The position numbers and the translations under genes were made by a program. The notes beneath the pieces are model-generated. The model saw only the letters and a list, made by a program, of their open reading frames with translations, searched no databases and was not told the DNA's origin. DNA of 64,000 nt, taken from NCBI GenBank assembly GCA_036346255.1, contig CM070633.1:12400001-12464000 (forward strand). Reading direction: 5' to 3'. The DNA is from Ampelocalamus luodianensis (Eukaryota > Streptophyta > Magnoliopsida > Poales > Poaceae). This document shows positions 1 to 12,189 of this stretch, piece by piece; position 1 is the stretch's first letter, and every line of letters starts with the position of its first letter.

Positions 1-1324
1 GCAGGGATGAACAATTTCAAGGAAATAATGCAATAGGATTAGCTACCTCTAAATGACAAATTAACTTTGACACAAAGAAGCATGCATACTTATTCTTTGC
101 AAACAAGATATTAGAATTTAAAAGTAATGGGATTAATATGATCAAATGAATGCTATATCTGCTTGCTTTGATGGAGATCACTTGATTGCTGCAGAGGATC
201 ACTCTCGTACTCTACAATTTCTTCGGAACCTATCGCAAGAACGAGAAAATCCAATAAGAACAACAAATACCGAAAAACACTCAAAATCCACAGTTATCCA
301 AAATCCATGAAATTTACACATCAGTAAGAGCATGATTTTAAATGAATTTAGCAACAAGAATCATTCAATTTGGACTAAGCATGCAAAAGTTATAACCTAA
401 ACAATTTCAGTCTGCTGGAAAATTCAATTTTAATTGCTTTCTGTTACTGTTCATCGCACAAATTTCCAGAAAGTTTTCGAACATGAAAATTTTATGGTAT
501 GTAGATAATGACATCCTAAGGACAACAAAAATTAGTTTACTACATTTCGAGTTAAAATGAATTTATTATGATTTTTTAAGTTATGAAACTAGTTCATAAT
601 TACTTTCAGAGGCAAGGACAAAATTAAAACCTACTCTACACTAAAGCATATTAATGGAGGAACCTAACACATTTTAGTTTACTAAATTTGGAGTTACAGG
701 GAATTATTTATGTATTTTCCAAGTTAACTTAATCTTTAGAGCAATAATTAAAGGCAAACCTAAAATAATTCTACTAACAGATTTTTTTGGAATAGAACCA
801 AGCTTACAATCATTTTTAGATTAAAGCTTAGTTAAAACCAGAACTAAAAAAATTTGAATCACCCCAAAAGGAGTTAAAATGAATTAGTTATGCCATTTTG
901 AAGTTTAATAACATTTTAAGTTGACAAATAAAGCTTACCGAAAATTAAACAAGCTTAACTCTACGGAAAAGACGTGGACAAACGTGGGCCGTTGGTATTG
1001 AATCCTACGGCCCACGTGCACTGAAACTTAGCCGCGCGTGCTCAAGGCCCAATAGTGCACACCGTTGGATTAGATCCAATGGTCCACAACGAGGGGGAAC
1101 GTTCGGACTTTTGAACGTCTCGATCAATTTTGGTCCGTGTATCTAAAAAGGAATGGCTCAGATCAAGGTTACCTTTGGAGGTCTAAAAGTTCATGAGATC
1201 TGAACCGCAGATCTAGAAATAAACGGTAATAGGGGATTGGAACGTTAGAACTCCGAACGTGCCAAGGAGGTCTAGACCGTTGGATCTAGATTTAACAGTC
1301 CAGAGCTGCAGGGTAGGTCCTAAG

Positions 1325-1600
1325 GTTAATATCTAAAAGCGGGGAGGTCCTGGACGGCTCAGATCTCCGTAGGGAGATCCTGAACAGTCAAGATCTCCAC
1401 GGGGAGGTCCTCAAGATTAAGATCTATGAGAGGGGAGGTCCTGAACGACTCAGATCTCCATGGGGAGGTCCTGAACGGTCAAGATCTACCCAAAGAAGGT
1501 CCTGAACGACAAGATCTAAAAGCGGGGAGGTATTGAACGGCTAAGATTTACAAGAGGAGGTCCTGGATGGCTAGAATTTATAAGAGGAGGTCCTGGAGGT
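1325..1600. repeat. Degenerate minisatellite, 'agatct...ggggaggtcctgaacg' units of about 33 bp
   Basis: About eight imperfect copies of a unit pairing 'aagatct(cc)' with 'ggggaggtcctgaacgg' follow each other, and 'gtctttggggag' 12-mers recur at 1733-1775. The array lies inside the LTR. The open frames across it are by-products of the repeat and are not annotated as genes. Confidence 0.7.
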
Positions 1601-2626
1601 TTCCTTTACAAAAGACCAAGGAGTGGTCTTTTGCAAAGAGGACCCCGAGGGAAGTCTTGAGGGTTGTCTTTGCAAAAGACCAACGGGGTGGTCTTTGCAA
1701 AAATACCGAAGGTGGTTTGGGGTGGTCGTAGGGGAGGTCTTTGGGGAGGTTTTTGGGGAGGTCTTTGGGAGATCTTTGTAAAAAGACCAGGGGTGGTCTT
1801 GATGGCCCGGATCTGCACGGACGAGGTCCGGGACATCCAAGATCGATAAGAGGTGGTTCTGAAGGTTATCAAGGGGTGGTCTAGCCTACGACAACAGGAG
1901 TTCAGTACCACCTGATTTTGCTCGCCGGCTCGCCACTGGTGACTCCGGCCACGGCAGCGCAACCCAAAGGCGGCAAAACTCTCGCAATAACATTGCACAC
2001 ACTCTTAGGATACTTTTGACAGCGGAGCCGGCCCAGAACGTCGACGAGCAGGAAAGCGGCGGGGATAACAAATATGGCCAAAAACAAAAACAGCAAAGAG
2101 CTCCACAGCAGTCCAGATAGCGAGGGCCCAAGCACTAAGGGAGTACCAGAAGGTTACCTTAGCACGGAGAGGTCCAAAGGAGGACGGAGGAGCTCTGGCG
2201 ACGTAGGACCTTGCCGGCGCCGAAGAAGAAGAAGTGGAGGGGACAACATGAGCAAAATGAGAGGGACCGGGTCACCCCAATAGCTTCAATAGAACTCATA
2301 GAAGGTCCATGAGAAAGTAATTGAAGAGCCGGGATGCTTACCGCCGTTGAGGAAGAAATGGGCGATTTCGGCCGAAGAGGTCCAAAACTCAAAATTTGGC
2401 AACTCCTGTGAAAGCAACCCAAACTTAAGTTAGGGGAAACAACCACGGTGTTTAGAGACTTAAGGTGAAGCAAAAAGATTGCCAAAAGAACCCTTGGAGC
2501 ACTGCCGTCATCGAGGAGCTCCACGGTCTAACAATGGCGAAAAGGGGTCTCTCTGGTGTTTTGAGCTCAACAAGTAGAGAAGGAGCAAGCTAGAGATGGA
2601 AAAGGGTCCAAGGAGGGGTTCAAGGG

Positions 2627-2636
2627 CTTTTTATAG
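2627..2636 (-). promoter_or_regulatory. Putative LTR TATA box
   Basis: On the minus strand the sequence reads GGCTATAAAAAGCCC, a strong plant TATA context, about 835 bp from the LTR start at 3470. Family I LTRs have a TATA-like motif at a similar distance (9638-9645). It probably drives the retrotransposon transcript. Initiation is inferred. Confidence 0.5.
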
Positions 2637-4314
2637 CCGAAGGAGGAGAGATCAAGTGAGGGCAAAGCTCAAGGATGAGCTCAGTTCATGGCTGTGCCAT
2701 GGACAAGCTGAGGCGACGGGGGCAGCTAAGAAAGGAGACTTTGGGGGCGAAAGCTGATCCGCATTTAATGCTTAGCGGCAAAGAGCCGTTTGAAGGACTC
2801 CAAAGAGTTGACCCTACACTACCTCCTTTGCCATGGCGCACGCGCACGACGAAGAAGATGACCATGTCCAGAGGTGGTCCCACCTGTCAGCGAGCCAAGC
2901 CAAAGTGGTCCGAGCCAAAACACACGAGTGGGTTAGGCTGAGTCTGATTCGAACCCAAACAGAAAAGGTGGACTTAGGGTTTGAAATTGAGCTGAAAACT
3001 TTGAGGGATTTTTAGAGGTAGCAAACTAACTCCAAACATTCCAAAATTTTTATAGGAGTTTGCTGACTCTAGGATTGACCTTGCATAAAATTTCCAGAGG
3101 TTTTCATGCAGAGAATTTTTCTCCAAAAATTCTTCAAGGCTTATTCTAGGGTTTGACCAAGAGTCAATAGGTTTGACTGGCTTCTTAAAATATTCAAATA
3201 ATTTCTAAAAATTGTGAGATTTTTTCAGAGGAGTCACACAACATCCTTAGAACCAAGGAAAAATATTTCTAGAGGATGGTCAAAAGATTTGACAAGGATT
3301 TGAAAAATGAGGGTCCTAACTTTGGTCAATTGGAAGATTGAGGTTTTTGATTTCCACAATTTTTGAACAAGAATTACAGAAAAGTTCGAAAACAACAAGA
3401 TGCAAGAAAAGTTTTAATTTCTACACATTTTCTTACATTTGAAACACAAGCAAAGAATTGGGATGTTACAAATACGCCAAGCCACTCCTTTAGGACCATC
3501 TACCTACTTCCTGAAGCCATCCTGAAGATTGAAGACTATTCTCTTGTTGGAAATATGCCCTAGAGGCAATCATAGAGATGATTATATTACATTATGTTCA
3601 TAACATTGGATAATGTGTTATCTTGTTCCTAGAATTATATCGTTAATATTTATCATCAAGTATGTGACTTGATTGTGAAACTCTGTATTTCTGCGATAAT
3701 TATTCTTAAACGTTCTCTAGTCGGAAATATATGACGACACATATGAATAAACTAGCATATGTATTGGTTGATGACCATGTTTCACAGGTCATAGATATGG
3801 AGATATCAAACCAATAATATGGACACATGTTAGAGAACATGGTGTTGGATAAGACCCACCTTGAGACACTATTGAGATTGTTATGATTTTATGTGTCGTT
3901 AGTTGGTCTCAAGCAATGATGATGTATAATCCTTAGACCTGAGATCAACATGGTTTTCTACATGTGTAATGACACTCTTAGGGGTTGCCAAACGCTACTC
4001 CGTAATTGGGTAGTTATAAAAGTAGCTTTCGGGTATGCTATGAAACATGCGGAGGAATATGACTGTTCGGATATGGGATTTGCCCCTCCTAACATAACAG
4101 GAGAGATGTCTCTGGGCCCCTCATTGTGGTCGAATAAAGAAAGTGCATGACCATGCCACTAGTGGTCGAAGTGTCGACCACATGAAGTTATTCGACACTT
4201 GATCGAGAAAGTATTGAACAGACCATGGATGACATATTATCTCACCTAGAGTTCAACCAGATGTCGTGAGGCAAAGGGAGAATACACAAGCAGGTTGTTC
4301 AGTTCGCGAAGTCG

Positions 4315-4525
4315 TAGACTGGCCAAAGTCGTAGACTGGTCGAAGTCGTATGGAGATGCGAACTAGTCGTAGACTACTCGAATATATTCACCAACTGGTC
4401 GTAAGGAGTTGCAAACTGGTCGTAGTTAGGTAATAACTGGTCGTAAGGAGTTACGAACTGGTTGTAACTAATTATGGACTGATCGTGACTAAGTACGAGC
4501 TGGTCGTAAGTGATAAGGACCTGGT
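4315..4525. repeat. CTGGTCGTA minisatellite inside the Copia LTR
   Basis: Imperfect units of about 20-24 bp contain 'actggtcgta' (for example 'actggtcgtaaggagttacg'), repeated around nine times. The inverted Copia LTR has the reverse-complement version ('tacgaccag') at about 55040-55220, so the repeat belongs to the LTR. Confidence 0.75.
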
Positions 4526-4760
4526 CGAAGATCATATTGCGTTAAGGTTCGTTCAATTTATTCTGTGTGTGTTCAGGAATCGTTATGTCCTGCTAGGTAC
4601 CGCTAACGACTCGTGGTCAGGAAAGAGTTTCCGAGTCACAACCACATGAACCTATAGGGTCACACACTTAAAGGGCTAGGATTTGAATTGGATAGTGGTC
4701 CGAATTCTTATAGGCCGTGAGTTCCTAATGGGCCTCAAGTTCGGGACCCATTATAGATGC

Positions 4761-4770
4761 CTATATATAG
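4761..4770 (+). promoter_or_regulatory. TATA box of the Copia LTR
   Basis: CTATATATAG followed by AGGGTCGG lies about 390 bp before the LTR end, a normal place for the U3/R boundary. The inverted LTR has the equivalent CTATATAAG at 54848-54856 on the minus strand. Confidence 0.6.
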
Positions 4771-5277
4771 AGGGTCGGTGGCATGGGGTGTGATTGATCA
4801 ATCCGAGGAGAAGGAATTCTTGAAACCCTAATAGCCACGCCATCCTCAACCACATTGCTGGCGCTAGCACTCCTGCACGTGGTGTCCCTGCCCCGTACGT
4901 GTGGATACCTTGGAGGTGTTGTTGCGAAGCATCAGCACTAGGACGATCCGCGACTCGCGATGTTCATCGGAATAGGAGGAGAAGGCGCATGGCAAGTACG
5001 ACTACGACTGCTTCAACTCGCTACATCGACTCTACTTCCGCTATGAGTCGGCGCGTCTAGTGGTAATCTCGTGATCTATTACTGGCGGAGGTTCCTTGGT
5101 TGCGCGATAGAATTTTTGTTTGTGCTATCGTAGCCTTTCCACGATCTGACATCTCTTTCACTGGGCCCTCACTGCCGTTCAGAGCTTCGCTCGCTGTTGC
5201 GGTCCACCATCGCTAGCCCAGCTCCAGCTAGCTCATCCCCTAAGCACCATACCGGTACGTTCCTAGTGGCCCAGATG

Positions 5278-5421
5278 CTCCTCCTCGTTCGAGCTGCCCT
5301 GTTCTTCTTCGGTTCTTTCTCTGGTTCTTTCGTTGGTTCTTCAACCGCTCTCCTCCTCATTCGAGCTGCCCTGTTCTTCTTCGGTTCTTTCTCTAGTTCT
5401 TTCGTTTGTTCTTTCGACCGC
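5278..5421. repeat. Two tandem copies of a 72 bp unit
   Basis: The segment beginning 'ctcctcctcgttcgagctgc' is repeated 72 bp later with a handful of substitutions. It lies in older DNA left of the family I insertion. The open frames through it (5169-5480) are repeat by-products. Confidence 0.75.
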
Positions 5422-5499
5422 TGTGGAGTATTCGAATCCTTCTTTCTTTCAACCCTTGTTAAGTAGTCAAGTTCTGTCATTCTTCTGATCAGGTAGTCG

Positions 5500-5975
5500 A
5501 AACTTCTACGACCACGTAGTCGAAACTCCTTCGACTACGACTAGCCAAATCCTCTATGACCATGTAGTCAAAACTTCTTCGACTACGACTAACCGAAACT
5601 TCTACGACCACGCAGTCGAAACTCCTTCAACTATGATTAGTCGAATCCTCTACGACCACGTAGTCAGAACTCATTCGACTACGCAGTTGGATCCTCTACG
5701 ACCATGTAGTCAAAACACATTCGACTATGCACAATCGAACCTTCCACGACCAAGTAGTCGAAACTCTTCCGACTACGCCCAGCCAAGTCTCCTACAACCA
5801 CGTAGTCGAAACTCAGTCGACTACGTGTAACCGGACCTTCCACGACCACGTAGTCGAAACTCTTTCGACTACTCCCAACCGGGTCTCCTACGACCATGTA
5901 GTCGGAAATCCTTCGGCTGCGCCCAGTAGAATCTTCTACGACCACGTAGTCAAAACCTCCTCGACTACATAGTTG
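5500..5975. repeat. Minisatellite of about ten 48 bp units, each with a hairpin
   Basis: The 'tacgaccacgtagtcgaaac' motif recurs at intervals of about 47-49 bp (gtagtc at 5516, 5564, 5660, 5706, 5754, 5801, 5850, 5899, 5946). Most units contain an inverted repeat GTAGTCGAA...TTCGACTAC with a loop of about 5 nt. From 5976 to 6473 the array decays into shorter 'cagtcgtacctcc' units. It resumes, with a different 14 bp unit, after the family I element at 19343. Confidence 0.8.
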
Positions 5976-6473
5976 TACCTCCTCCGACTGTAGGCAGTCG
6001 TACCTCCTCCAACTACACCCAGTCGTATCCCTTACTACACCTAGTCGTACCTTCGACTACTCCTAGTTGTACCTCTTACGACTACCACCTAGTCATATCA
6101 CCCCCGAATACTGGTAGTTGTGTCTTCTTTGACTGCACTCAGTCGTACCTTCCTCATCTGCACCTAGTCGTACCTTGTACGACCACACCTAGTCATGTCA
6201 CCCCTGGCTACATCCAGTTGTATCCCCTCTGACCACATCGAGTAGTTGTATTCGTCTTTGGACTTGGTAGTCCCCTTTTCGACTAATTGGTCATATCCAT
6301 TTTTGACTACACTTAGTCGAACTTCCTTCGACTATGCATAGCCAAACCTCCAGGTAGCCAAAAAACCCTTCCAACTAGGTACTCCAAATGATACACAACA
6401 CTCAAAACCCCTTCCGAGCAGGTAGTCGAACTTCCCTTTGACCACTCAGTTTCGATCACTTAGCTTCGACAAC

Positions 6474-9400
6474 TGTGAGGACCCCAGTTTATTTGGCTTG
6501 TAATGCTTAACCAACCACCTGGTCCTAGCAAAGACAAATCAAATAATCGATCCTAGATATGTATACTTCCTAAAGCAAGATACACACCTCTGTACAAAAT
6601 TAGACATCAACTCCATTCCAAACATAGAGTCCAAACACTACACTACCAAACGGAAGATAAACAAATAGAAGAGTTATTACGCACAAAGGCCGATGTGCCA
6701 CAAGGTACACAAATAATGTAAAGAAGACAATGAAGCAAAAGTGCCATAAGATGGCTATAAACAAAGCCAATCGCGTGCCTCCAACCCACAAGGCATCCGA
6801 CCGACCGCCAAGTCTAGTCGCCCACGAAACGGCAACACGACTCACGTAGTGAGGCCCCAGGGCTCACCTTCTTCCTCCGCAACAAAAACATCAAGCAAAG
6901 CACCAAAGTACAAAGATTGTCTTTGTACCCGCAAGACTCGACGTGTGAACTAGCGCACTGCTCATAAGCTACATGCAGTTTATTTGGTGGAGGTCATATG
7001 TTTTATTTGCATAAAGCCAATTTTCATTTGCAATAATATAATACAGCTTTAAAGGCAAGTTTGCAATTCATTTTTAAGATTGAAATAACAAGAAGGATAT
7101 TAATAACAAAAGCGAAAGATAAACAACCTAGAAGTGACTATCCCAATAGTCACCCCAACAATAGCACGAATCCCGCATTCGCACTCACCCATCAAGTTTT
7201 AATTTAAATGTTGTAGTCTAGTTCTTACGGGCGATCCGAGCGTGTCCATAACCTAGGACGAGGCTATTCGAATAGTTTTAACCTCGCAGGGTGTACCAAT
7301 GTACCCACACTTGCATCGCCTTTAAGCCAAAGCACACTTCCAAGGTATGTCGTACACTAAGTCCTACGAGACTTTTTCCAATATTGTGTATTAACTACGA
7401 GCCGCTCGTATGGATAGAAACCCATACGCTTACATGGTAAAGCCGAAAAGACAACTACCCACTCAGATAAAGCTTTTGGACAACTACCATGCTCCCACCT
7501 CCATCCTCCCGCGACCTCCCGCGACCCTGAGCCAATACACGCCAAAGTACTAGGTCAAGAGAGGTCCCATATACTCTAGTGTGGTTAGCACGCAAAATGC
7601 TCAAGACGGTGGCGCAAGTAACTCGGTCCTTAAGCGACTCTGCACCTTTCCAATACACCCAACAGATCACACCGCCTTACCATTGTGCCCAAGTCTAAAT
7701 CATTTTTGTTTTCATTTTTAATTTTGCAATTAAACATAGCAGAAATGCTAAAACATAGTAAATTTTGTGTGATCAAGGTTACCGACTAAAGTCGATAACC
7801 GCCCAGTTCTACCGATAGCTAAGCATGTCTAAGCAAGTTGACCCGGATCTACTAAGTGATAAGAGATCATCCAGCGATCTCTAATCACAGCAAATAACCT
7901 AGGCTCAGGTAGTAGAGATCAATATTTTGCCTACAGGATATGCAGCTACGACTTTAACTAATCAATTTAACACAAATTAAGCGATGCATACATACAGTTG
8001 AAACAAAATATTAGACTTTAAAATACTGGGATAAACATGATCAAACTGCTTGCCTGGCTGCTGTTGCTCAAGTTGTTGCGGAGGGTCGTTCTCAGGGTTG
8101 CCGCAAATATCGAATCCTAACGATTGAACAAAACAGCGAATAAGAACGAATAACACCGGCAAAAATCAAATATGCAACAGCAAACAAACACACTAAGCTT
8201 TTCACAGCAGCCTAAGCATGACATAACAAAATTTTAGAAACAGAGAACAATTCATTTTAAGTTATTAAGAACTTTCTATGAATTTTCTAAGCTAAAAACA
8301 CAACAAGACACTAGTTAATTACTTAACAAATTTTCATGAACAGAAACAGTATCTAAAACCTATCCTAACAATTAGTATACTGAAAATAGAATTTTACAGA
8401 ATTGGGTTCATCGAATTTGGACAATTATTGAAAGAGATATGCATTTTCTAATTTAGAAGATACCTAAGACATCATTTTATTAGTTAACAGATTTTTGCTA
8501 CAGAGACATGGATGAAGCTAATTTTATCAAGTAGTACACTTAAAATGAAAATTAACAGCACTGGTTTCATGCAATTTGGATAAAATTTGAATTAGTTATG
8601 CATTTTCTAAGTTTAATTGAATTAACGATTGCATCGTAAAAGCATTACTGATTTACTAAAGCGCTTAACTTTTTCTACCCACGCCTATCTAGCCCGTGCA
8701 CCGACAGATGGGCCCGCGCAAAGTGACGACTGAACACCGCTCACGAAAGTGACGTCGAAGGCGTATTCTAAGAATACGTCTTCGGCTTACCAAAGTGCAA
8801 ACCTGACATATTCTCACAAAGAAATACGCTTCCCAACAGAGAAGACGCAATACCAGAGCTACACAACCCTAATCGACATTTCGCCCACATGACAGAGACT
8901 CAAACTAAAAGATGATTAGAACTTAAGAAGGGGATTAGACCTTAACCACCGGCGGCTCGACGGAGCTCCCGCGCGCGGCCGCGACGGCGAGGTGGGGGAT
9001 CTGGAGAATGGCTGAGGCTCTGAGCTCGGGGATGGCACGCACGGGTGCACCGCAGCTCCACGAACTTGATGATGATGACGCGAGCCCAATGGTTGCCGGG
9101 TCGAGCTTGCGACGGCGGAGGCGGAGAAGAAGATACGACTCTTGTGGAGGAGGTGCTACGACTTCGAGGAGCGGAAGATGCGCCACTAATCGCCGACTCC
9201 AGGAGCAATAAGCACAAGATAACGACGAAGAAGAAGGTCCGAGGCGGCGGAATTGCCACGGCGGCGATCACCGCGCGCGAGGAAGAAACACCCGCACGCT
9301 CCACGATGCACAAAGACGAAATGAGACCGTTAAATGAGGAGAATTGCGATTACGAGGACCAGCGACGAGGCTAGAGACTCACCGAGCACTAGCAAGCTCG

Positions 9401-10529
9401 CGGGACCGAGATCGCCGAGGCGAGACGACGATACCGCCCGTGATCCATCGACGCCAAGGACCCGGAATGGGCAAAATGGAGGCGGCGAGGCAAGAGGAAC
9501 ACGACGGTGCGTTCGCTGGCTCAAGGGCGGCGCTAATACGGCGGCGCTACCTTCGTTCTCTTCTCCGGCCGAAACAGAGAAGAGGGCGGAGAAAGCGAGA
9601 GAGCGAAGGAAACGAAGAATGGATGAGTGCGGTGAGGTTATAAAGCTCTGGCGATGCTTCGGAGAGGGACACGCGTCCCCGACGTGGCAGCGACGAGCAG
9701 CGTGGCAAGCATGCGCACGCGGCCGTGAGCTCCGGTGAGGTGCGGAGAAGACGAGGCACATCGACGGTGGGGCCCATATGTCGCCGACGAAACAAAGCGG
9801 TGCGAACAACACGAGACTCGATCAAAATGTATCGACCGCTGGATCTAAAATGGACTACCGAGATTGGTGTATGCATTCGGACAGGTCGGTTGCGCACGCG
9901 ACGTGGATCGTTCGATTTGCATCGGACGGTCACGATCGATTGGTCTCGCGCGCGGTGCAGCTAGTTGACGCGACCGAGTCAAGTGGTGCGGTCTGGTTTG
10001 AGTCGGACTCGGGTTCGAGCCCGACAAACAGTGATTTCTGATTTTGAGTTTAAAAGCTGAGAGAGTTTTAGGGAATTTTTAGAGATAGCTCCCGAGCTCC
10101 AAAAATTCCGAAATTTTTATGGCAGCTACTTGAGACAGAGAGCAACATTTCATAAATTTTCCAGAACTTTTTATGCATTGAGAAGTTCTGCAGAAAATTC
10201 ACAAGCATGCTGACCTAGGGTTTGACCAGATTTCCAACTAGTTTGACTCGGTCATTTGAAATAGCAAATAAAATCTAAAAATTGTGAAATAATTCAGGAG
10301 GTAGATAGGATGATCAAGATGACAGGAAAATATTCCTAGGGATGATCACAAGTTTGAAGGCTAAGAATGTGTTGACAACAATTTCCATTCACAAGAATTT
10401 AATTCTAGAAAATGGAAATTGCTAGGAAAATTTGGAAAACTACCAAATGATTTGATGAGACAACAAAAGTTTTTATTTCTCCTCATAATTTTACATTTGA
10501 AATACAAACCCTAAGTTAGGGCTGTTACA
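6474..10529 (-). repeat. Left (3') LTR of family I
   Basis: Plus-strand ends are TGTGAGGACCCC and GGCTGTTACA. It aligns over its whole length with 15267-19342 and, inverted, with the solo LTR 38614-42654. The palindrome CTATTCGAATAG lies at 7264-7275. An inverted repeat around 'gtattctaagaatac' lies at 8763-8777. A GC-rich block (8940-9990) probably holds the promoter and leader. Confidence 0.93.
9638..9645 (-). promoter_or_regulatory. Candidate TATA box in the family I LTR
   Basis: The minus strand reads AGCTTTATAACCTCACC about 885 bp from the LTR start. The same motif is at about 18441-18448 in the other LTR. The placement implies that the following 3.1 kb of the LTR is transcribed as R/U5 leader. 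The start site is not visible from sequence. Confidence 0.4.
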
Positions 10530-10541
10530 AATCTCCCCCTT
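10530..10541 (-). other. Polypurine tract of family I
   Basis: The minus strand reads AAGGGGGAGATT immediately before the 3' LTR start TGTAACAGCC. This is the expected position for the plus-strand primer of reverse transcription. Confidence 0.8.
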
Positions 10542-10619
10542 ACAGAATCTCGCCCGAGATTCTCGACACTAGGAGAAGAAGGATGGGTAACTGCCGAGAT
10601 GATCTTCCCGCTCCCAAGT

Positions 10620-12130
10620 GGCTTCATCCTCTGAGTGGTTTAAACACCGAACTTTAAGGAACTTTATCACACGGTTCCTTGTTTGCGCTCAGCTTCTTCG
10701 AGGATACGAACGGGCGCCACGATAAGACAGATCTTCCCGCACATCGATATTTTCCAATGGCGTTTCTCCACGGAACACGAAGGCACTTCTTCAATTGTGA
10801 CACATGGAAAACATCATGCACCCTCAAGTGTAGGTGGCAAGTCTAACTTGTAAGCAACAGCTCCCACTCTATCGATGATGCGGTAGGGTCCGACATACCG
10901 AGGAGCCAATTTACCCTTGACGCCTAAACGACGATGACCTTTCGTGAGGTGAGACTTTGAGATACACAAAGTCATTGGGCCGAAACTCAACTCACGGCGA
11001 CGCCGACCGCATAGCTCTTCGCTCGATCGAGCCACGCGCAAGTGCTCACGAATCAATCGCACTTGACTTTCGGCCTCATTGATGGAATCGACCAAAGAAC
11101 CGCTCTCCCGTTTCGACCAGTTCAATGGGGTTCAGACGCCTCCCATACAAAGCCTCAAACGGTGCCATACCGAGACTAGCTCGAAGTCGTTGTTGTAGGA
11201 GAACTTCGGCAAGCGGTAGGCACTTCTCCCAATTCTTTCCATAGGAAAGAACACAAGCACGAGCATATCTTCAAGCACACGATTGACGCGCTCCGTCGAC
11301 CATCGATCCCGAGGATGATAGGTCGAAGTGAACGAAAGACGGTACCCATGGCCTCCCGCAGATCGTGCCAAAATCGGAAGTGAAAAGAGAACCACGACCG
11401 ACACTATCGCTCGTGGCACACCATGCGCACTCACAATGCGAGATATGTAAAGATCCGCTAGCCGATTCACATCAATTTTTGATCGCACCGAAGGAAATGG
11501 GCCACCTTCACAATCGATCAATGATAACCCATAATGCATCCTTCCCGCAGGAGTACGGGCGCATCAGTGATAAAATCCATGCCTGCGTAATCCCACTTCC
11601 ATTCTCGTATAGGCAAGGGTCAAGAAGACCACTGACGCCGATGCTCGCCTTGACGCGCAACATATGTCACATTTGGCCACGAACACCGCAATCTCGCTTC
11701 ATGCGAGTCCACCGTAATCTCTCGACGCAGATCTTGGTACATTTTAGTGGCACCGGATGGATGGACAAAGGCGAATCATGGGCCTCTCAAGAATCAAATC
11801 CGCAACTCGGGACCTTTGGGACCACAAGCCGCTGCCCAAACCATACAACACCGTGCTCATCTTACGTGAAACACTTGGTGATCCTTCCCGATGTTCTCGC
11901 TTGATTTTACCCACTCCATCATCCGATTCTTTGTCGCCTTGATCCGATCCACCAAGGTTGGTTGCATAACCAAGGCAAAGAAGGGAACCATGCTCAACCA
12001 AACCCAAGTTGAGACGCTGAAATTTCGCAAGAAGTGCAGGTTGTCGCTCCCGGATCATCAAAGTATTGCAATACACCTTTCGCCACGCATCAAGAACTAC
12101 ATTGGCCTTGCCAGATGATACCAATACCCA
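10620..12130 (-). pseudogene. Family I integrase and C-terminal domain, frameshifted
   Basis: The integrase would join retrotransposon cDNA to chromosomal DNA. Fragments in several frames read in the right order. The core around 11132-11539 shows 'SRIVSAHGVPRAIVS' and 'TSTYHPRD..STERVNRVLEDML', the region that normally holds the second Asp and the Glu of the DDE triad. A C-terminal piece at 10814-11125 contains 'LAPRYVGPYRIIDRVG' and 'AVAYKLDLPPTLEGA', typical of the stretch just before a Gypsy chromodomain. The aspartate of 'SDRD' is not readable ('AIVSVVV'). Multiple short indels break the frame. Compare the better-preserved integrase of family II at 34330-35110. Confidence 0.75.
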
Positions 12131-12189
12131 TGTCATAATCTTTGATCAATTCTAGCCATCTCCTCCGCTCGAGGTTCAGATCCGCCGAG

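Larger units (their letters stand above)
1..3470 (-). mobile_element. Truncated LTR of a Gypsy element related to family I
   Basis: The right edge ends ...GGATGTTACA, which on the minus strand reads as the LTR start TGTAACATCC. Bases 1-1000 align by eye with 7920-8900, and 3010-3470 align with 10075-10529, both in the family I LTR. The shared landmarks are the AT-rich block with the repeated 'acatcatttta/agttatgcattttctaag' texture and the terminal block containing 'agggtttgacca'. The middle (1000-2950) is much diverged and carries its own minisatellite and a good TATA box. The left part lies outside the window. No polypurine tract follows position 3470, so this is either a 5' LTR of a minus-strand element or a solo LTR. 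Bases 3471-3544 between it and the next LTR were not recognised. Confidence 0.7.
3545..5151 (+). mobile_element. Solo LTR, Copia, Angela/BARE/RIRE1-like
   Basis: The LTR begins TGTTGGAAATATGCCCTAGA and ends CACGATCTGACA. The start is the well-known opening of the Angela/BARE-1/RIRE1 group of grass Copia elements. It is flanked by a perfect 5 bp target duplication TCTCT (3540-3544 and 5152-5156), so it is a complete 1607 bp LTR left by LTR-LTR recombination. A TATA box lies at 4761-4770 and a CTGGTCGTA minisatellite at 4315-4525. A second, inverted copy sits at 54405-55993. Confidence 0.92.

Noticed and set aside
1571..1998. Thr/Pro-Lys repeat protein frames
   Set aside because: Produced by the 12 bp 'gtctttggggag' repeats in the LTR; not conserved in the related LTRs.
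5633..5972. Repeat-protein-like frames and a CRISPR-like spacing of 48 bp
   Set aside because: The whole unit drifts together with no constant repeat plus unique spacer, and the setting is a plant LTR minisatellite.
8935..9964. Many Arg/Ala-rich frames in the GC-rich block
   Set aside because: They recur in both LTRs of family I with frame changes and show no domain. They come from base composition of the LTR.
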